From: Edaphobacter lichenicola
Lineage (GTDB): Bacteria > Acidobacteriota > Terriglobia > Terriglobales > Acidobacteriaceae
Assembly: GCF_014201315.1 (NCBI RefSeq)
Contig: NZ_JACHDY010000004.1
Location: forward strand, 310,001-374,000
Direction of reading: 5' to 3'
Length of the DNA stretch: 64,000 nt
Part shown: positions 35,614-47,924 of the stretch, piece after piece
Numbering within the stretch: position 1 is the stretch's first letter
Layout of the letters: the number at the start of each line of letters is the position of its first letter
The notes under the pieces: model-generated
The model's input: only the letters and a program-made list of their open reading frames with translations
The model's database searches: none
Told to the model about the DNA's origin: nothing
Program-made: the position numbers and the translations under genes

Positions 35614-37617
35614 CTACTCCAACTTCTTATCATTATTGCTGCGGTCGTCATCCGGCAGCACATGGTCGGGATCGACGACGACCTCGCCGATTGGCGCTTT
35701 ATCCTCCAGCGTCCAGGTATACGTTCCCTTTTGTAGCCAAGTCTCTACGGGCAGTGTCACGCGTAACTTCTCGCCGCTTTTGAACCGCACCTCAACGGGC
35801 GTCGGCAGCACCAGCTGTCCGCGGTTGCTGATCGTCACCACCGATCCCTCCACCTTGTCGACGGCAACATCATACTTCCAGTTGTTGAGATACCATCCCC
35901 GCCAGAACCAGCTCAGGTCTTCGCCGCCTTCGCTCTCCATCGCACGAAAGAAGTCCGAAGGCGAAGGATGCTTGAACGCCCAGTCCTTGATGTACTTTCG
36001 GAACGCCCAGTCAAACCGCTCCGGCCCGAGGATCTGTTCCCGCAGCAGCACCATCCCATACGCTCCCTTGAAGTAGCTCACCGGATGCCCAAGTTGCTCC
36101 GGATAGCTGTCCGCCGGCATCATCAACGTCCCAGCCTCCGCATTGTCCAACACCTTCAGGATCATGTCCGGCGGCTCTCCACCAGCCGAATACTCCAAGT
36201 CACGCTTTGGCCCATACTTCCCGCCCGCGTACTCCGCCGACTCCTCAATATCGATGAACGTGTTGAACCCTTCATCCATAAACGCATGCCGCCGCTCATT
36301 CGAACCGACGATCATCGGGAACCACGTATGTCCAAACTCGTGCGCCGTCAGCCAGAAGAAGAACGGTCCTTTATCCTCGACTCCATCGAAGACCACACCG
36401 GGATACTCCATCCCGCTGGAGAACCCCGCGATGCTCACCGCGGTAGGCCACGGGTACGGATACCAGTGCTTCGAAAATCGCTCAATCGTATCCTTCGTAT
36501 ACTCGGTCGACTTGTCCCACGCATCCGGCCCCACGCTCTCCGGCGGATACACACTCATCGCCAGACTCTTCTTCCCATCCGGCAAATTGATCTTTGCCGC
36601 ATCCCACACAAACACTGGCGACGCGCTCCACACCACATCCCGCGTGTGGTCCATGTGGAAGTGCCACGTCAAAGTTCCACCCTGCTTCGGCCGGCTCGTG
36701 GGGTCACTCACCTCCGCGGGCGTGCGAATGAAGACCGTCTTATCGCTATTCCTCGCCTGCTCCAACCGCTCCATCTCGGTCTTCGTCAGCACCTCCTTCG
36801 GATTCACCAGCTCTCCCGACCCCGCCACAATCATGGCCGTAGGCGCCGTCACGAAATAGTCGAAGTGCCCATACTCCAGATAAAACTCTGCGCCGATGTA
36901 AGGCAGCGTATCCCACCCACGCAGGTCGTCATAGACGCACATCCGGGGATACCACTGCGCCATGTCGTAGATCTCCCCGCTCTTGGTCGCGCCCCAAGAA
37001 GTCCGGCCGCCCCACACACCAGGAATCGCATAGTGATATTTGATATGGATCTTCAACTGGCCACCATGTCCACTCAGCGGCGTCGCCAGACGAATCTGCA
37101 TCCGCGTATCGTCGACCAGATACTCCGCCTTCACCGTCTGCTTCCCCTGCTCGATCTCTACAGAATCGAAGACATACCCTTCAGTAGAAGGAGTCGGCCC
37201 AGCCTCATCCCCTCCACGCCTGCGCCTCGCCCCTCCATTAGCAACTCGCGACCGCGAATCCTTCCGATAGATGTTCTGCTCTACCTGCACCCACAGACTT
37301 GGCAGCACATCAGGACTGTTATTGGTGTAGGTGATAATCTCCGTTGTGCTCAGCTGCTTCGCCTCGGTATCGAGCGAAGCATGCAACTCGTAGTCCGCCT
37401 CATTCTGCCAATAGTTAGGCCCCGGAGAACCGTTGCTCGACCGATATCCATTGACCGGCTGTGGCAGAGTAAGCGGCGCAAACGTCAGTCGCGGGTCATA
37501 TCCTGACGCCACACCAGCTCCAGCACCAGCCTGCGCCAGTGCCGGCTCCGCATTCCAACCAAGCCAAAAAGCAGTCAACAGCAACACGAATAGACGAACA
37601 TCGCACCGGATCTGCAT
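35614..37617 (-). CDS. Secreted M1 family zinc metallopeptidase
   Basis: 667 residues. Signal peptide (1-29, ending ALAQA), Ala/Gly-rich linker, an N-terminal beta domain (about 70-330) and a catalytic domain with HEFGH at 426-430 and the distal Glu in MDEGFNTF about 20 residues later, the gluzincin layout. An M1 gating-type GMEYPGVVF stretch precedes it, which is the usual GAMEN position. The C-terminal part lacks a full aminopeptidase HEAT domain. It probably degrades peptides outside the cytoplasm. Monocistronic; converges with the DUF2007-like gene. Confidence 0.93.
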   Translation of the reverse strand: MQIRCDVRLFVLLLTAFWLGWNAEPALAQAGAGAGVASGYDPRLTFAPLTLPQPVNGYRSSNGSPGPNYWQNEADYELHASLDTEAKQLSTTEIITYTNNSPDVLPSLWVQVEQNIYRKDSRSRVANGGARRRRGGDEAGPTPSTEGYVFDSVEIEQGKQTVKAEYLVDDTRMQIRLATPLSGHGGQLKIHIKYHYAIPGVWGGRTSWGATKSGEIYDMAQWYPRMCVYDDLRGWDTLPYIGAEFYLEYGHFDYFVTAPTAMIVAGSGELVNPKEVLTKTEMERLEQARNSDKTVFIRTPAEVSDPTSRPKQGGTLTWHFHMDHTRDVVWSASPVFVWDAAKINLPDGKKSLAMSVYPPESVGPDAWDKSTEYTKDTIERFSKHWYPYPWPTAVSIAGFSSGMEYPGVVFDGVEDKGPFFFWLTAHEFGHTWFPMIVGSNERRHAFMDEGFNTFIDIEESAEYAGGKYGPKRDLEYSAGGEPPDMILKVLDNAEAGTLMMPADSYPEQLGHPVSYFKGAYGMVLLREQILGPERFDWAFRKYIKDWAFKHPSPSDFFRAMESEGGEDLSWFWRGWYLNNWKYDVAVDKVEGSVVTISNRGQLVLPTPVEVRFKSGEKLRVTLPVETWLQKGTYTWTLEDKAPIGEVVVDPDHVLPDDDRSNNDKKLE

Positions 37618-37739
37618 CAGGGGTGGGTCTCACTTTCTAAAATCTGAGGGTGTTTTCTAGATCATAGACGTAAGCCACAGTAGGATGGACTCGAGCTACC
37701 GGCCTCCCGGCATCAAATCGCGCATAAAAAAGGAACTCC

Positions 37740-38624
37740 ATGCCCTGGTATCAACTTAACGACGCCAACGACCCCAAGCTCGACGCGCTCGCCAAACAGT
37801 ACAACCTCCACCCTCTTCATCTCGAAGACACCCGCAACGAAGACGAAGGAGTCAAAGTTGACTCTGGCGCAGCCTACACCTTCGCCGTCTTCAAGCCGGT
37901 CCGTCTCGTCCCCGACCCCGACAACCCTGGCGAAGAGATGCCCTCCTTCTCACCCATCGACATCTTCGCCGGCAAAGACTTCCTCATCACCGTCTCCGAC
38001 CCCACCTGCCCCACCACCGAGCAGGCCCTCGCCCGCGCCCGCCGCGACGGCGATGACGAACACCCAGGAAAACTCGTCTCCCTCATCCTCGACACCATCG
38101 TCGATCTCTACTTCCCGGCAATCGATCACTTCGACGATCGCATCGACCAGCTCGAAGACAAGGTCTTCGACGATCCGTCCCCCGAGATTCTCCAGGCCGT
38201 CTTCGCCATCAAGCGCGAACTCATCGACCTCCGCCGCGTCCTCGTCAACACCCGCGACGCGGCGCTCCATCTCCAGCGTGATCCCAACACCATCATCGAC
38301 GCCGACAACCAGCCCTACGTCCGCGACACCTATGATCACATCGCACGCCTGCTCGACTCAGTCGAAACCCAGCGCGACCTGCTCAACAACACCCTCGACA
38401 TCTACCTCTCGTCCGTCTCAAATCGCACCAACGAGGTCATGAAGGTCTTAACAGTTTTGGGTACCATCGTCCTTCCAGTTCTCGCCATCTCCGGCATCTA
38501 CGGGATGAATCTCAAAGGCCTACCTTTTGAAGACTCTCCCCACGGTGCAGAGTGGGTCGGCGGCATCACCGTCGTCGCCACGGCTGTCTTGCTGTTCATC
38601 CTCCGCAAGCTGAACTGGCTTTAG
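37740..38624 (+). CDS. corA: CorA-family divalent cation transporter
   Basis: 294 residues. A soluble N-terminal alpha/beta domain with an acidic surface (HPLHLEDTRNEDEGVKVDS) leads into a long helix, then two C-terminal transmembrane helices. The selectivity motif YGMN (254-257) closes the first, and a short basic tail FILRKLNWL follows the second. Members form pentameric Mg2+/Co2+/Ni2+ channels. A GGA site precedes ATG 37740. No regulatory RNA is seen upstream. Confidence 0.93.
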   Translation: MPWYQLNDANDPKLDALAKQYNLHPLHLEDTRNEDEGVKVDSGAAYTFAVFKPVRLVPDPDNPGEEMPSFSPIDIFAGKDFLITVSDPTCPTTEQALARARRDGDDEHPGKLVSLILDTIVDLYFPAIDHFDDRIDQLEDKVFDDPSPEILQAVFAIKRELIDLRRVLVNTRDAALHLQRDPNTIIDADNQPYVRDTYDHIARLLDSVETQRDLLNNTLDIYLSSVSNRTNEVMKVLTVLGTIVLPVLAISGIYGMNLKGLPFEDSPHGAEWVGGITVVATAVLLFILRKLNWL

Positions 38625-38761
38625 CCGATCGACTCCACCTCATCAAAGCAATCTAAACGCCTGTTGACGACGCAAAATTAGCACGAAAAGAGATTCCCGC
38701 GGTCGACCGCTATCCTGCATCTTCTGAAGTACGACGGCAAAGCCGCCAAGGAGATTCGTTA

Positions 38762-39022
38762 ATGACCGACTATCGTGTAAGTCAAGGGGACGTTCAGGAA
38801 GATCAAGTAACTGCAGCCATCGAAAGGGTAACGGCGCAGGTGCCATCCAGCGTTTATCTGGCCTTGGCGCTTGGCTCAATGGCCATCTCGGTCGGCTTCC
38901 AGGCTGCTAAAAAACACCATGACGCTTTATTCGTGGGCCAGTGGGCAGCGCCTTTCCTCATCTTGGGAATCTATAACAAGCTCGTGAAGCTTCATGGCTC
39001 AGACGGTGCTTCTCACGCCTGA
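38762..39022 (+). CDS. Small conserved membrane protein of unknown function
   Basis: 86 residues. The polar, acidic N-terminus (about 1-30) is followed by two hydrophobic segments (about 31-47 and 58-75) joined by FQAAKKHHDALFVGQ. It starts at an ATG with AAGGAGA upstream and ends just before a clear terminator, which supports a real gene. No family is recognised. It may be a membrane-associated accessory protein; there is no operon partner. Confidence 0.65.
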   Translation: MTDYRVSQGDVQEDQVTAAIERVTAQVPSSVYLALALGSMAISVGFQAAKKHHDALFVGQWAAPFLILGIYNKLVKLHGSDGASHA

Positions 39023-39033
39023 CCGTTAAGAGA

Positions 39034-39064
39034 GAAGCCCCGGCACAAGACCGGGGCTCTTTCT
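39034..39064 (+). terminator. Terminator after the small membrane protein gene
   Basis: AGCCCCGG/CCGGGGCT stem with a seven-base loop, followed by CTTTCTT, about 12 bases after the stop. It could also serve the convergent bestrophin gene. Confidence 0.8.
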
Positions 39065-39081
39065 TCTACAGCATTCGGCGA

Positions 39082-39996
39082 TTACCAAAGCACACCGTCG
39101 ATCGGAGTCGTGGCCGGCGGAAGCTGCGTCTCGCCAAGCAGCTGCCGCAGGTTGACTTCGATTGTTCTAGTGATCGAAGTCAACGGAACGTCATAGATCG
39201 TGTTCTCAAAAGGATCTTCCAGGTCTCGTCCGATCTTATCCAACGCAAGAAAGATAAACCCCACCAGCGTCGAGCCAAGCGGCGTCAGCCATCCCATATT
39301 CGTCACCAGCGCCAAGGGCAGCAGGACGCAGTAGATATGCACGAACAACTGCGGAAAGTAGTCATACTGCTTCGGCATCGGAGTGTTCTTGATCCGTTCC
39401 GCACCGCCCTGCGCATCCGCCAGATCGTTCAGACTCTCGTCCATCGCGCGCCACTGCAGCGCGTCAATCCACTCCCTCGTCTGGCACTCCAGCAGCAGCT
39501 TACCCATCAGCTGCTGTAGAGCCAACGGAACATTCTTCTCGGCCCGCAGACTCTCAAGCTCGCCGTGCTCCATGAACGGCGCGATCACCGCCCACGGCTC
39601 CAGCTTCCTCAGGTGTTGTCGCAGTGCATGCACAAACGCGATCTGCAGATAGACCATCCGCCGCTGCATCTCCTTGAGCTCCGCAGTATCGCTACCCTTC
39701 AGCGACAACATCCCAGTGGTCACCTGTCGAGCCCAGCTCCGCGAGTTGTTTACCACCGAACCCCACAGAATCCGCGCTTCCCACCACCGGCCATACGCGG
39801 ACTGGTTCCGGAACGCGACGATAATTCCGATCGCCGATCCAAAGAGCGCCAGCGGAATATGCGGCATCGCCACCCACTCCCAGTGCAGCAGCTTGTACGC
39901 CGCCACCACCGCCAGGTCATACAGCACCAGCAGTAGCAGCGGTAAGCCAACGTACTGCAGCATCGGCATCAGCTGTCGCCCACGCGGAACGATCAT
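39082..39996 (-). CDS. Bestrophin-family anion channel
   Basis: 304 residues. MIVPRGRQLMPMLQYVGLPLLLLVL leads to helix 1, then PHIPLALFGSAIGIIVAFRNQSAYGRWWEARILWGSVVNNSR, the diagnostic bestrophin (UPF0187) block. NPM-like and Trp-rich segments, and LALDKIGRDLEDPFENTIYDVPLTSITR near the C-terminus, complete the family pattern. Bacterial members form pentameric anion or cation channels; algal ones pass bicarbonate. The start codon overlaps the carbonic anhydrase stop by four bases (ATGA), which fixes the start and implies coupled translation. Confidence 0.9.
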   Translation of the reverse strand: MIVPRGRQLMPMLQYVGLPLLLLVLYDLAVVAAYKLLHWEWVAMPHIPLALFGSAIGIIVAFRNQSAYGRWWEARILWGSVVNNSRSWARQVTTGMLSLKGSDTAELKEMQRRMVYLQIAFVHALRQHLRKLEPWAVIAPFMEHGELESLRAEKNVPLALQQLMGKLLLECQTREWIDALQWRAMDESLNDLADAQGGAERIKNTPMPKQYDYFPQLFVHIYCVLLPLALVTNMGWLTPLGSTLVGFIFLALDKIGRDLEDPFENTIYDVPLTSITRTIEVNLRQLLGETQLPPATTPIDGVLW

Positions 39997-40643
39997 TCGC
40001 TTTCGCCCTGAATCGTCACCGGCACAAACGTCCGACTCCCGTCCTCCGAGATCCTCACCTCGCCCTTCCCAATGTCGTAGATCCATCCGGAGATCGTTAA
40101 CTCCCCACGCGCCGCCGCCCCCGCAACCGACGGATGCGTCCGCAGATGCTGAATTTGCAACAAAACATTCTCCTCGGTCAGCCGGCGCATCAGCACACCT
40201 GGTTCCTCGTCAGGCTTGGCGAGCGAACTCGCCACACTCAACGCCGCATGCGCGTTCTTCAACCAGCTCTTCACGGTCGGCATCTTCTCCAGCGCTTCAG
40301 GGTGCAGCAGTCCCTTCATCGCTCCGCAATCACTGTGTCCGCACACCACGACATGCCGCACCTTCAGTGCCGTAACGGCATATTCGATCACCGCACTCAC
40401 GCCGCCAAGCATCTCGCCGTACGCCGGCACCAGGTTTCCGACATTTCGAGTTACAAATACATCTCCGGGCTGCGATTGTGTAATCAACTCAGGATCAATT
40501 CGAGAGTCCGCACAAGTCACGATCAAAGCATGCGGCGTCTGAGGCTCGCTCGCTGCCTTGACGTAAGTATCCTTGTTCTCAGGATAGACACCCATTCGAA
40601 ACTTCCGTATCCCAGTTTTTAGCTCTTCCAGTACAGCATCCAT
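39993..40643 (-). CDS. Beta-class carbonic anhydrase
   Basis: 216 residues; interconverts CO2 and bicarbonate. The zinc ligands are C44 (TCADSRIDPE), H103 and C106 (VCGHSDCGAMKG), with D46 and R48 forming the catalytic dyad, so the site is complete. GDVFVTRNVGN and SAVIEYAVTALKVRHVVV are further family blocks. No signal peptide. Its stop overlaps the bestrophin start. A redoxin gene on the same strand ends 60 bases upstream and could belong to the same transcript. Confidence 0.96.
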   Translation of the reverse strand: MDAVLEELKTGIRKFRMGVYPENKDTYVKAASEPQTPHALIVTCADSRIDPELITQSQPGDVFVTRNVGNLVPAYGEMLGGVSAVIEYAVTALKVRHVVVCGHSDCGAMKGLLHPEALEKMPTVKSWLKNAHAALSVASSLAKPDEEPGVLMRRLTEENVLLQIQHLRTHPSVAGAAARGELTISGWIYDIGKGEVRISEDGSRTFVPVTIQGESE

Positions 40644-40703
40644 AGCTCTCCCTTTCTCATGTCGTCAATCAATCTCATCGCGCACTGCCGCGCAAGCGGC
40701 TGG

Positions 40704-41342
40704 TTATTCCTTCCACTTGATATTGCACCCAATCGAGAATCGTTGATTCGTATCCGGTCGTTTTCCCGCGATCACCGCATCCATCGCAGCCCGCAGATCC
40801 TTCCCCGTCACTGGAATGTCGTTGCCTGAATCCCCGCGTCGAGGTCGGCTATCATCGATCTGCCCGCGATATACCAACGCCATCTCCGCGTCGAACAAAA
40901 AGAAATCCGGGGTACAAGCCGCGTCATACGCCCGCGCGACCTCTTGCGTCTCGTCGTACAAATACGGAAAGCGGAACCCAAGCCGCTCTGCCTGCTTCTT
41001 CATCTCCGCCGGTGCGTCCTGCGGATAAGCCTCCACGTCATTCGACGAGATCGCCGCAATCGCGATCTTTCCCTCGTAGTCCTTCCCAATCCGCGCAAGC
41101 TCCTCCTCCACATGCTTCACAAACGGGCAGTGCACGCAAAGAAACATCACCAGAAGCCCGTGCCGGCCCGACGGCGACGTTCCACCTCCGGTCATCCGAT
41201 TCTCCGTATCAGACCGCCCATCGTCCCAGCTTGCAGCGAAGACATCATCCCGCCCCACAGCTCTTCCGCTCACAACATCTACTAGTTCAAACGCCGGAGC
41301 CGTAGCTCCCAACGCGACCATCGTCGACTGTGTCCTGGACAT
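40704..41342 (-). CDS. Thioredoxin-fold redoxin (AhpC/TSA-like)
   Basis: 212 residues, no signal peptide. LGATAPAFELVDVVSG starts the fold as in peroxiredoxins, and MFLCVHCPFVKHVEEELARIGKDY carries a CxxC. AISSNDVEAYPQDAPAEMKKQAERLGFRFPYLYDETQEVARAYDAACTPDFFLFD is the typical block of this redoxin subfamily with the cis-Pro after CT. An insertion of about 25 residues (28-58) before the CxxC is unusual. It may act as a thiol-disulfide reductase or peroxidase; the substrate is unknown. Confidence 0.85.
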   Translation of the reverse strand: MSRTQSTMVALGATAPAFELVDVVSGRAVGRDDVFAASWDDGRSDTENRMTGGGTSPSGRHGLLVMFLCVHCPFVKHVEEELARIGKDYEGKIAIAAISSNDVEAYPQDAPAEMKKQAERLGFRFPYLYDETQEVARAYDAACTPDFFLFDAEMALVYRGQIDDSRPRRGDSGNDIPVTGKDLRAAMDAVIAGKRPDTNQRFSIGCNIKWKE

Positions 41343-41448
41343 CTTGCCCTCCGCTCCTTCACGATCATAGCCAACTCTGAACTAACACCACTACCGCTGA
41401 AGCCGTTTCTTTTCGTCTTCCTCCGCGAAAATTATGTTTTCTGCGATG

Positions 41449-41475
41449 TCTCTCTCTCTCTCTCTCTCTTTGACA
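41449..41475 (+). repeat. (TC)10 microsatellite next to a TTGACA hexamer
   Basis: An uninterrupted run of about ten TC units at 41449-41469 abuts TTGACA (41470-41475), about 145 bases upstream of the HNH gene. No good -10 lies at 16-18 bases, so promoter status is uncertain. Confidence 0.6.
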
Positions 41476-41619
41476 GAGTTTTGTGCGTTGTTTTGATCTT
41501 CAGCCACTTTAGATCTTAGATAAAAGATAAACTCACGAGCCGCACTCTCTCCGTTCTCCAGAAGGGCACCCGCCTCACCATCCCCAAACCCACCCCACGT
41601 CCCCTATCCTCAAACCAGC

Positions 41620-42096
41620 ATGATCGTCCCACGCACCCTCGCCGGCGGCCGCACCACTCGACATGCTCTTCCGGTCGGCCCGAACAAACTGCCTCTCTGC
41701 CGCTGGTGCGAACTTGAAATCCTCGCGAAACGCCGCCGCACGTTCTGCAGCGACTACTGCGTCCACCAGTGGCGTCTCCGCACCGACCCCGGCTACCTCC
41801 GCCACCAGGTCCTCGCCCGAGACCGCGGTATCTGCAGCGTCTGCGCCATCGACACCATCGCCGCCTACAACGCCCTCAAGCGCTCTCGAGGCTCCGCCCG
41901 CGCCGCCGGCCTACGCCTCTACGGCATGAAGTCCATCACCTCTCGCCGCAGCCTATGGGACGCCGATCACATCCGTCCCGTAGCCGAAGGCGGCGGCCAG
42001 TGCGACCTCGACAACCTCCGTACCCTCTGCCTCCTCTGCCACCGTGAAGCTACCGCCCAGCTTCGCCAGCGCCTCCGCCTCACCCGAACCTCTTAG
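41620..42096 (+). CDS. HNH endonuclease domain protein
   Basis: 158 residues. The N-terminal zinc finger is CRWCELEILAKRRRTFCSDYC. A second part has CSVC (about 72), then WDADHIRPVAEGGGQCDLDNLRTLCLLCHREAT, which is the HNH core (D-H, N, H) with a CxxC-type structural zinc site. Such proteins cut DNA in homing, restriction, phage or repair settings; stand-alone chromosomal ones are often uncharacterised. No phage or methylase gene is adjacent. Six bases separate its stop from the convergent glycosyltransferase gene. Confidence 0.85.
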   Translation: MIVPRTLAGGRTTRHALPVGPNKLPLCRWCELEILAKRRRTFCSDYCVHQWRLRTDPGYLRHQVLARDRGICSVCAIDTIAAYNALKRSRGSARAAGLRLYGMKSITSRRSLWDADHIRPVAEGGGQCDLDNLRTLCLLCHREATAQLRQRLRLTRTS

Positions 42097-42102
42097 CCCA
42101 AC

Positions 42103-43608
42103 TCATCCATAAGCCTGGTACTCCTTCCAGAACTTCGCCCACGGCAGTCGCGGCGGCCCACACACGAACACACTCCCACCCCGCTCTTCATTGTCGACAC
42201 CCTCGGGATTATCGACGCGCCCCACCAGTCGGCAGTCCGTAAATGCTTTGTCAGCCGTAGACTTCGAAAGCCCCAGCACGATCAACGTCGTAGGCGGCAC
42301 CGCAGGATACCCACGCAGCCAAGCCGAGTTCGTCCTGCTGATCGGCATCGGCAAACCATACGCCGGCCCCAGAATCTCGACAGCCCCCTGCTCTCCGTAG
42401 TTCGCCGTAAACACGCCGACACTCGACCGTTGCTCAGCGGGAAGGGAGTCGCGAATCCCCGCAACCAGGGCCACCATCTCCTTCCACCCCGTCTCCTCTC
42501 GCAGATCGCCATTGTTCTTCAGCGCGAACTGCTTCAGCAGCCCATCCGAAGCCAGCGGCACAATAATCGCGTACACAAAGATCCCGTACGCCGCCATCCC
42601 CGCAAAGACCATACCCAGCACAACCCGCCGCCATGCCAGGCCAAGACTCGCGACCCATCTCTCCCCAGCCACCGCACCCATCGCCAGCAGCATCGGATAA
42701 GCCGCAGCCAAATAGTACCCACGTCCTTTACCAAACAGGAACAGCGCGAACGGAACCACGTACATCCACCCCAGCATCCGATATCGCTTGTCCCGCAAAA
42801 AACAGATCGCCCCGGCGATCCACAACGGCGCCGCCGCCAGATTCGCGCAGATCTTGAACTGGTCTCTCACAAAGCCGTTCGCCCGCCCCTGCCGCACATC
42901 CCGCACATGGATATGCTGCAAAAAATGCAGCGAGATAAATCCATGCCGCACCTGCCAGATAAAGTTAGGCGCGAAGATCAGCAGCGCAACCGCCACTCCA
43001 CCCCAGAACCACCCACTCGCAAAGTAACGCCGAGCCGAACTGAGCAGCATTCCGCTCACGATCCCCGCGATAAAAAACAGGATCGAGTACTTGGTCATCA
43101 ACCCCAGGCCGACAAAGACTCCGATCGCCAGCCACCATCGCGGGTTCTCCGTCTTCAATAGCCGAATCACGAAGTAAGCGATCAGAACCCACCATAGATA
43201 GTCGAACGAGGAGTACTGAAACTCCGTCCCCTCGAACACCGGAAGCCCGGAGGTCGCCACCGCCAGTGCCGCCGTCACCTGCGCCAGCCGACCGCCGCTC
43301 AGCTCTCGTGCCATCAGCCCCGTCACCACAATGGCCAGAGCCTGCGCGACGACAGAGAACAGCCGCAACCCCACCATCGACACCCCAAATAACTGCAATC
43401 CCACCCGCTCCACAAACGGCGTAAACGGAGGATAGGCGACAAACCCCCAATCCAGATGCCGCGCATCGCTCAGAAACTGAAACTCATCCCGATGAAACCC
43501 GTACCGCCCATTCGTCAGCAGATGAACCAGTGCAACCACCAGCGCTATCCCCAACAGTGCCAGATTGTCCCACTGCGCTGCCGTGCGTGAGCCATTCGAG
43601 GTCCGCAT
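42103..43608 (-). CDS. GT39-family membrane glycosyltransferase
   Basis: 501 residues with about eleven helices. The first loop carries GFHRDEFQFLSDARHLDWGFVAYPPFTPFVERVG: the D-E pair (41-42) and the YPP motif are classic for the ArnT/PMT-like GT39 enzymes. A C-terminal soluble domain (about 390-501) follows. Probably transfers a polyprenyl-linked sugar in the periplasm; substrate unknown. A GGAGGA site eight bases before ATG 43608 rules out the longer in-frame start at 43662. Confidence 0.85.
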   Translation of the reverse strand: MRTSNGSRTAAQWDNLALLGIALVVALVHLLTNGRYGFHRDEFQFLSDARHLDWGFVAYPPFTPFVERVGLQLFGVSMVGLRLFSVVAQALAIVVTGLMARELSGGRLAQVTAALAVATSGLPVFEGTEFQYSSFDYLWWVLIAYFVIRLLKTENPRWWLAIGVFVGLGLMTKYSILFFIAGIVSGMLLSSARRYFASGWFWGGVAVALLIFAPNFIWQVRHGFISLHFLQHIHVRDVRQGRANGFVRDQFKICANLAAAPLWIAGAICFLRDKRYRMLGWMYVVPFALFLFGKGRGYYLAAAYPMLLAMGAVAGERWVASLGLAWRRVVLGMVFAGMAAYGIFVYAIIVPLASDGLLKQFALKNNGDLREETGWKEMVALVAGIRDSLPAEQRSSVGVFTANYGEQGAVEILGPAYGLPMPISRTNSAWLRGYPAVPPTTLIVLGLSKSTADKAFTDCRLVGRVDNPEGVDNEERGGSVFVCGPPRLPWAKFWKEYQAYG

Positions 43609-43934
43609 CAAGAATCCTCCGTCTGGGATGTTTTGTCGTCTGTGCAGCGCTACGCAACACATTACACGGGAGTTCCCTCATGCTCGCGAGTTTTGTCCGG
43701 AATACACCCAAACTCCTTCAAGCCAATTGCCCTCTTTCCCACATTTCCACCTCCCTCCACAACCAGTTGCACCTTGCCCCTGGAGCCGCTTTGCGCCTAC
43801 CCTCAAACCTGTCCTTTTTATGGAACAGTAAAGCCGGGAGGGACGGGCTCATTCTGCAAAATCCACAGCAAAAACCGTGGTTTTCTCCGTTTTGACACAT
43901 TAACCCCGCGTAAATAGGGGTATTCGTACAGCTA

Positions 43935-43950
43935 ACACAACATGTTGTGC
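43935..43950. promoter_or_regulatory. NrdR-box-like palindrome upstream of nrdJ
   Basis: acacaacatgttgtgc agrees with the NrdR consensus acaCwAtATaTwGtgt at 13 of 16 positions and is near-perfectly symmetrical. It sits seven bases upstream of the -35 hexamer. NrdR represses ribonucleotide reductase genes in most bacteria; only one clear box is seen here, where two are usual. Confidence 0.6.
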
Positions 43951-43957
43951 TTTATAC

Positions 43958-43986
43958 TTGACACACCCCATAAGGGGCGTTACTTT
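43958..43986 (+). promoter_or_regulatory. Sigma-70-type promoter of nrdJ
   Basis: TTGACA (43958-43963), a 17-base spacer and TACTTT (43981-43986). The spacer is filled by the imperfect palindrome ACACCCCATAAGGGGCGT (43963-43980), a possible second operator. Transcription would start near 43993, giving a leader of about 175 bases. Confidence 0.55.
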
Positions 43987-44168
43987 CACGACTGCAGCCA
44001 CGCAAAACACGGCCAAAGTTCCTTACATTTCACGACTCAGAACGCCGCCGGCTCTATCCGCCGGATACATATCCAGCGCTCTACTCGTAAGTTTTACCTT
44101 CCGGCCGAACGCCTCCGGGAGGCATCGGCAGCTAAGATTTTTCATCAAATTAGAAGGAGTACTTCCCC

Positions 44169-47654
<3,486 letters not shown>

Positions 47655-47692
47655 CAACTATTTCATACTTTTACTGGAGCTGTGGGTCTACG

Positions 47693-47748
47693 CATAACGT
47701 GAAACTGGTACACCATAACGTGAAACCAGACACACCATAACGTGAAAC
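47693..47748. mobile_element. Three direct repeats resembling a residual IS end
   Basis: cataacgtgaaac occurs at 47693-47705, 47714-47726 and 47736-47748, at 21-22-base spacing, in extended units of ACACCATAACGTGAAAC type. Multiple ~20-base direct repeats at a terminus are characteristic of IS21-family elements, so this may be a solo end. No transposase gene remains. It lies between nrdJ and a truncated gene. Confidence 0.45.
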
Positions 47749-47844
47749 TGAACGTCCGCCCTCCAGGCCCGCCAATTACCGGACCTGAGGGGCGGTGATT
47801 TGTTGATAGAAACCAGTTTTTCGGGAGTTGTGCGCGACGCAACA

Positions 47845-47873
47845 CAAAGGCCCCTCAATTAAAGGGGCCTTTG
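47845..47873. terminator. Bidirectional terminator
   Basis: CAAAGGCCCCT/AGGGGCCTTTG, a perfect 11-base stem with a seven-base loop, lies between nrdJ and the truncated FAD-subunit gene and could stop transcription from both sides. Confidence 0.75.
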
Positions 47874-47924
47874 TTAGGTTTGAGGCTTCCTAGGTTGTTA
47901 AACTTCGATTGCTTTTTGATTGTT

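Larger units (their letters stand above)
43609..44168. other. Upstream region of nrdJ
   Basis: 560 bases. It includes a leader of about 180 bases before nrdJ, the promoter and operator-like palindromes at 43935-43986, and an ACCCC(N9)GGGGT inverted repeat near 43902-43920. No cobalamin-riboswitch B12-box was recognised in the leader. No gene is supported. Confidence 0.6.

Noticed and set aside
43990..44168. Cobalamin riboswitch in the long nrdJ leader
   Set aside because: Expected for some B12-dependent genes, but I find no B12-box; NrdR control is better supported.
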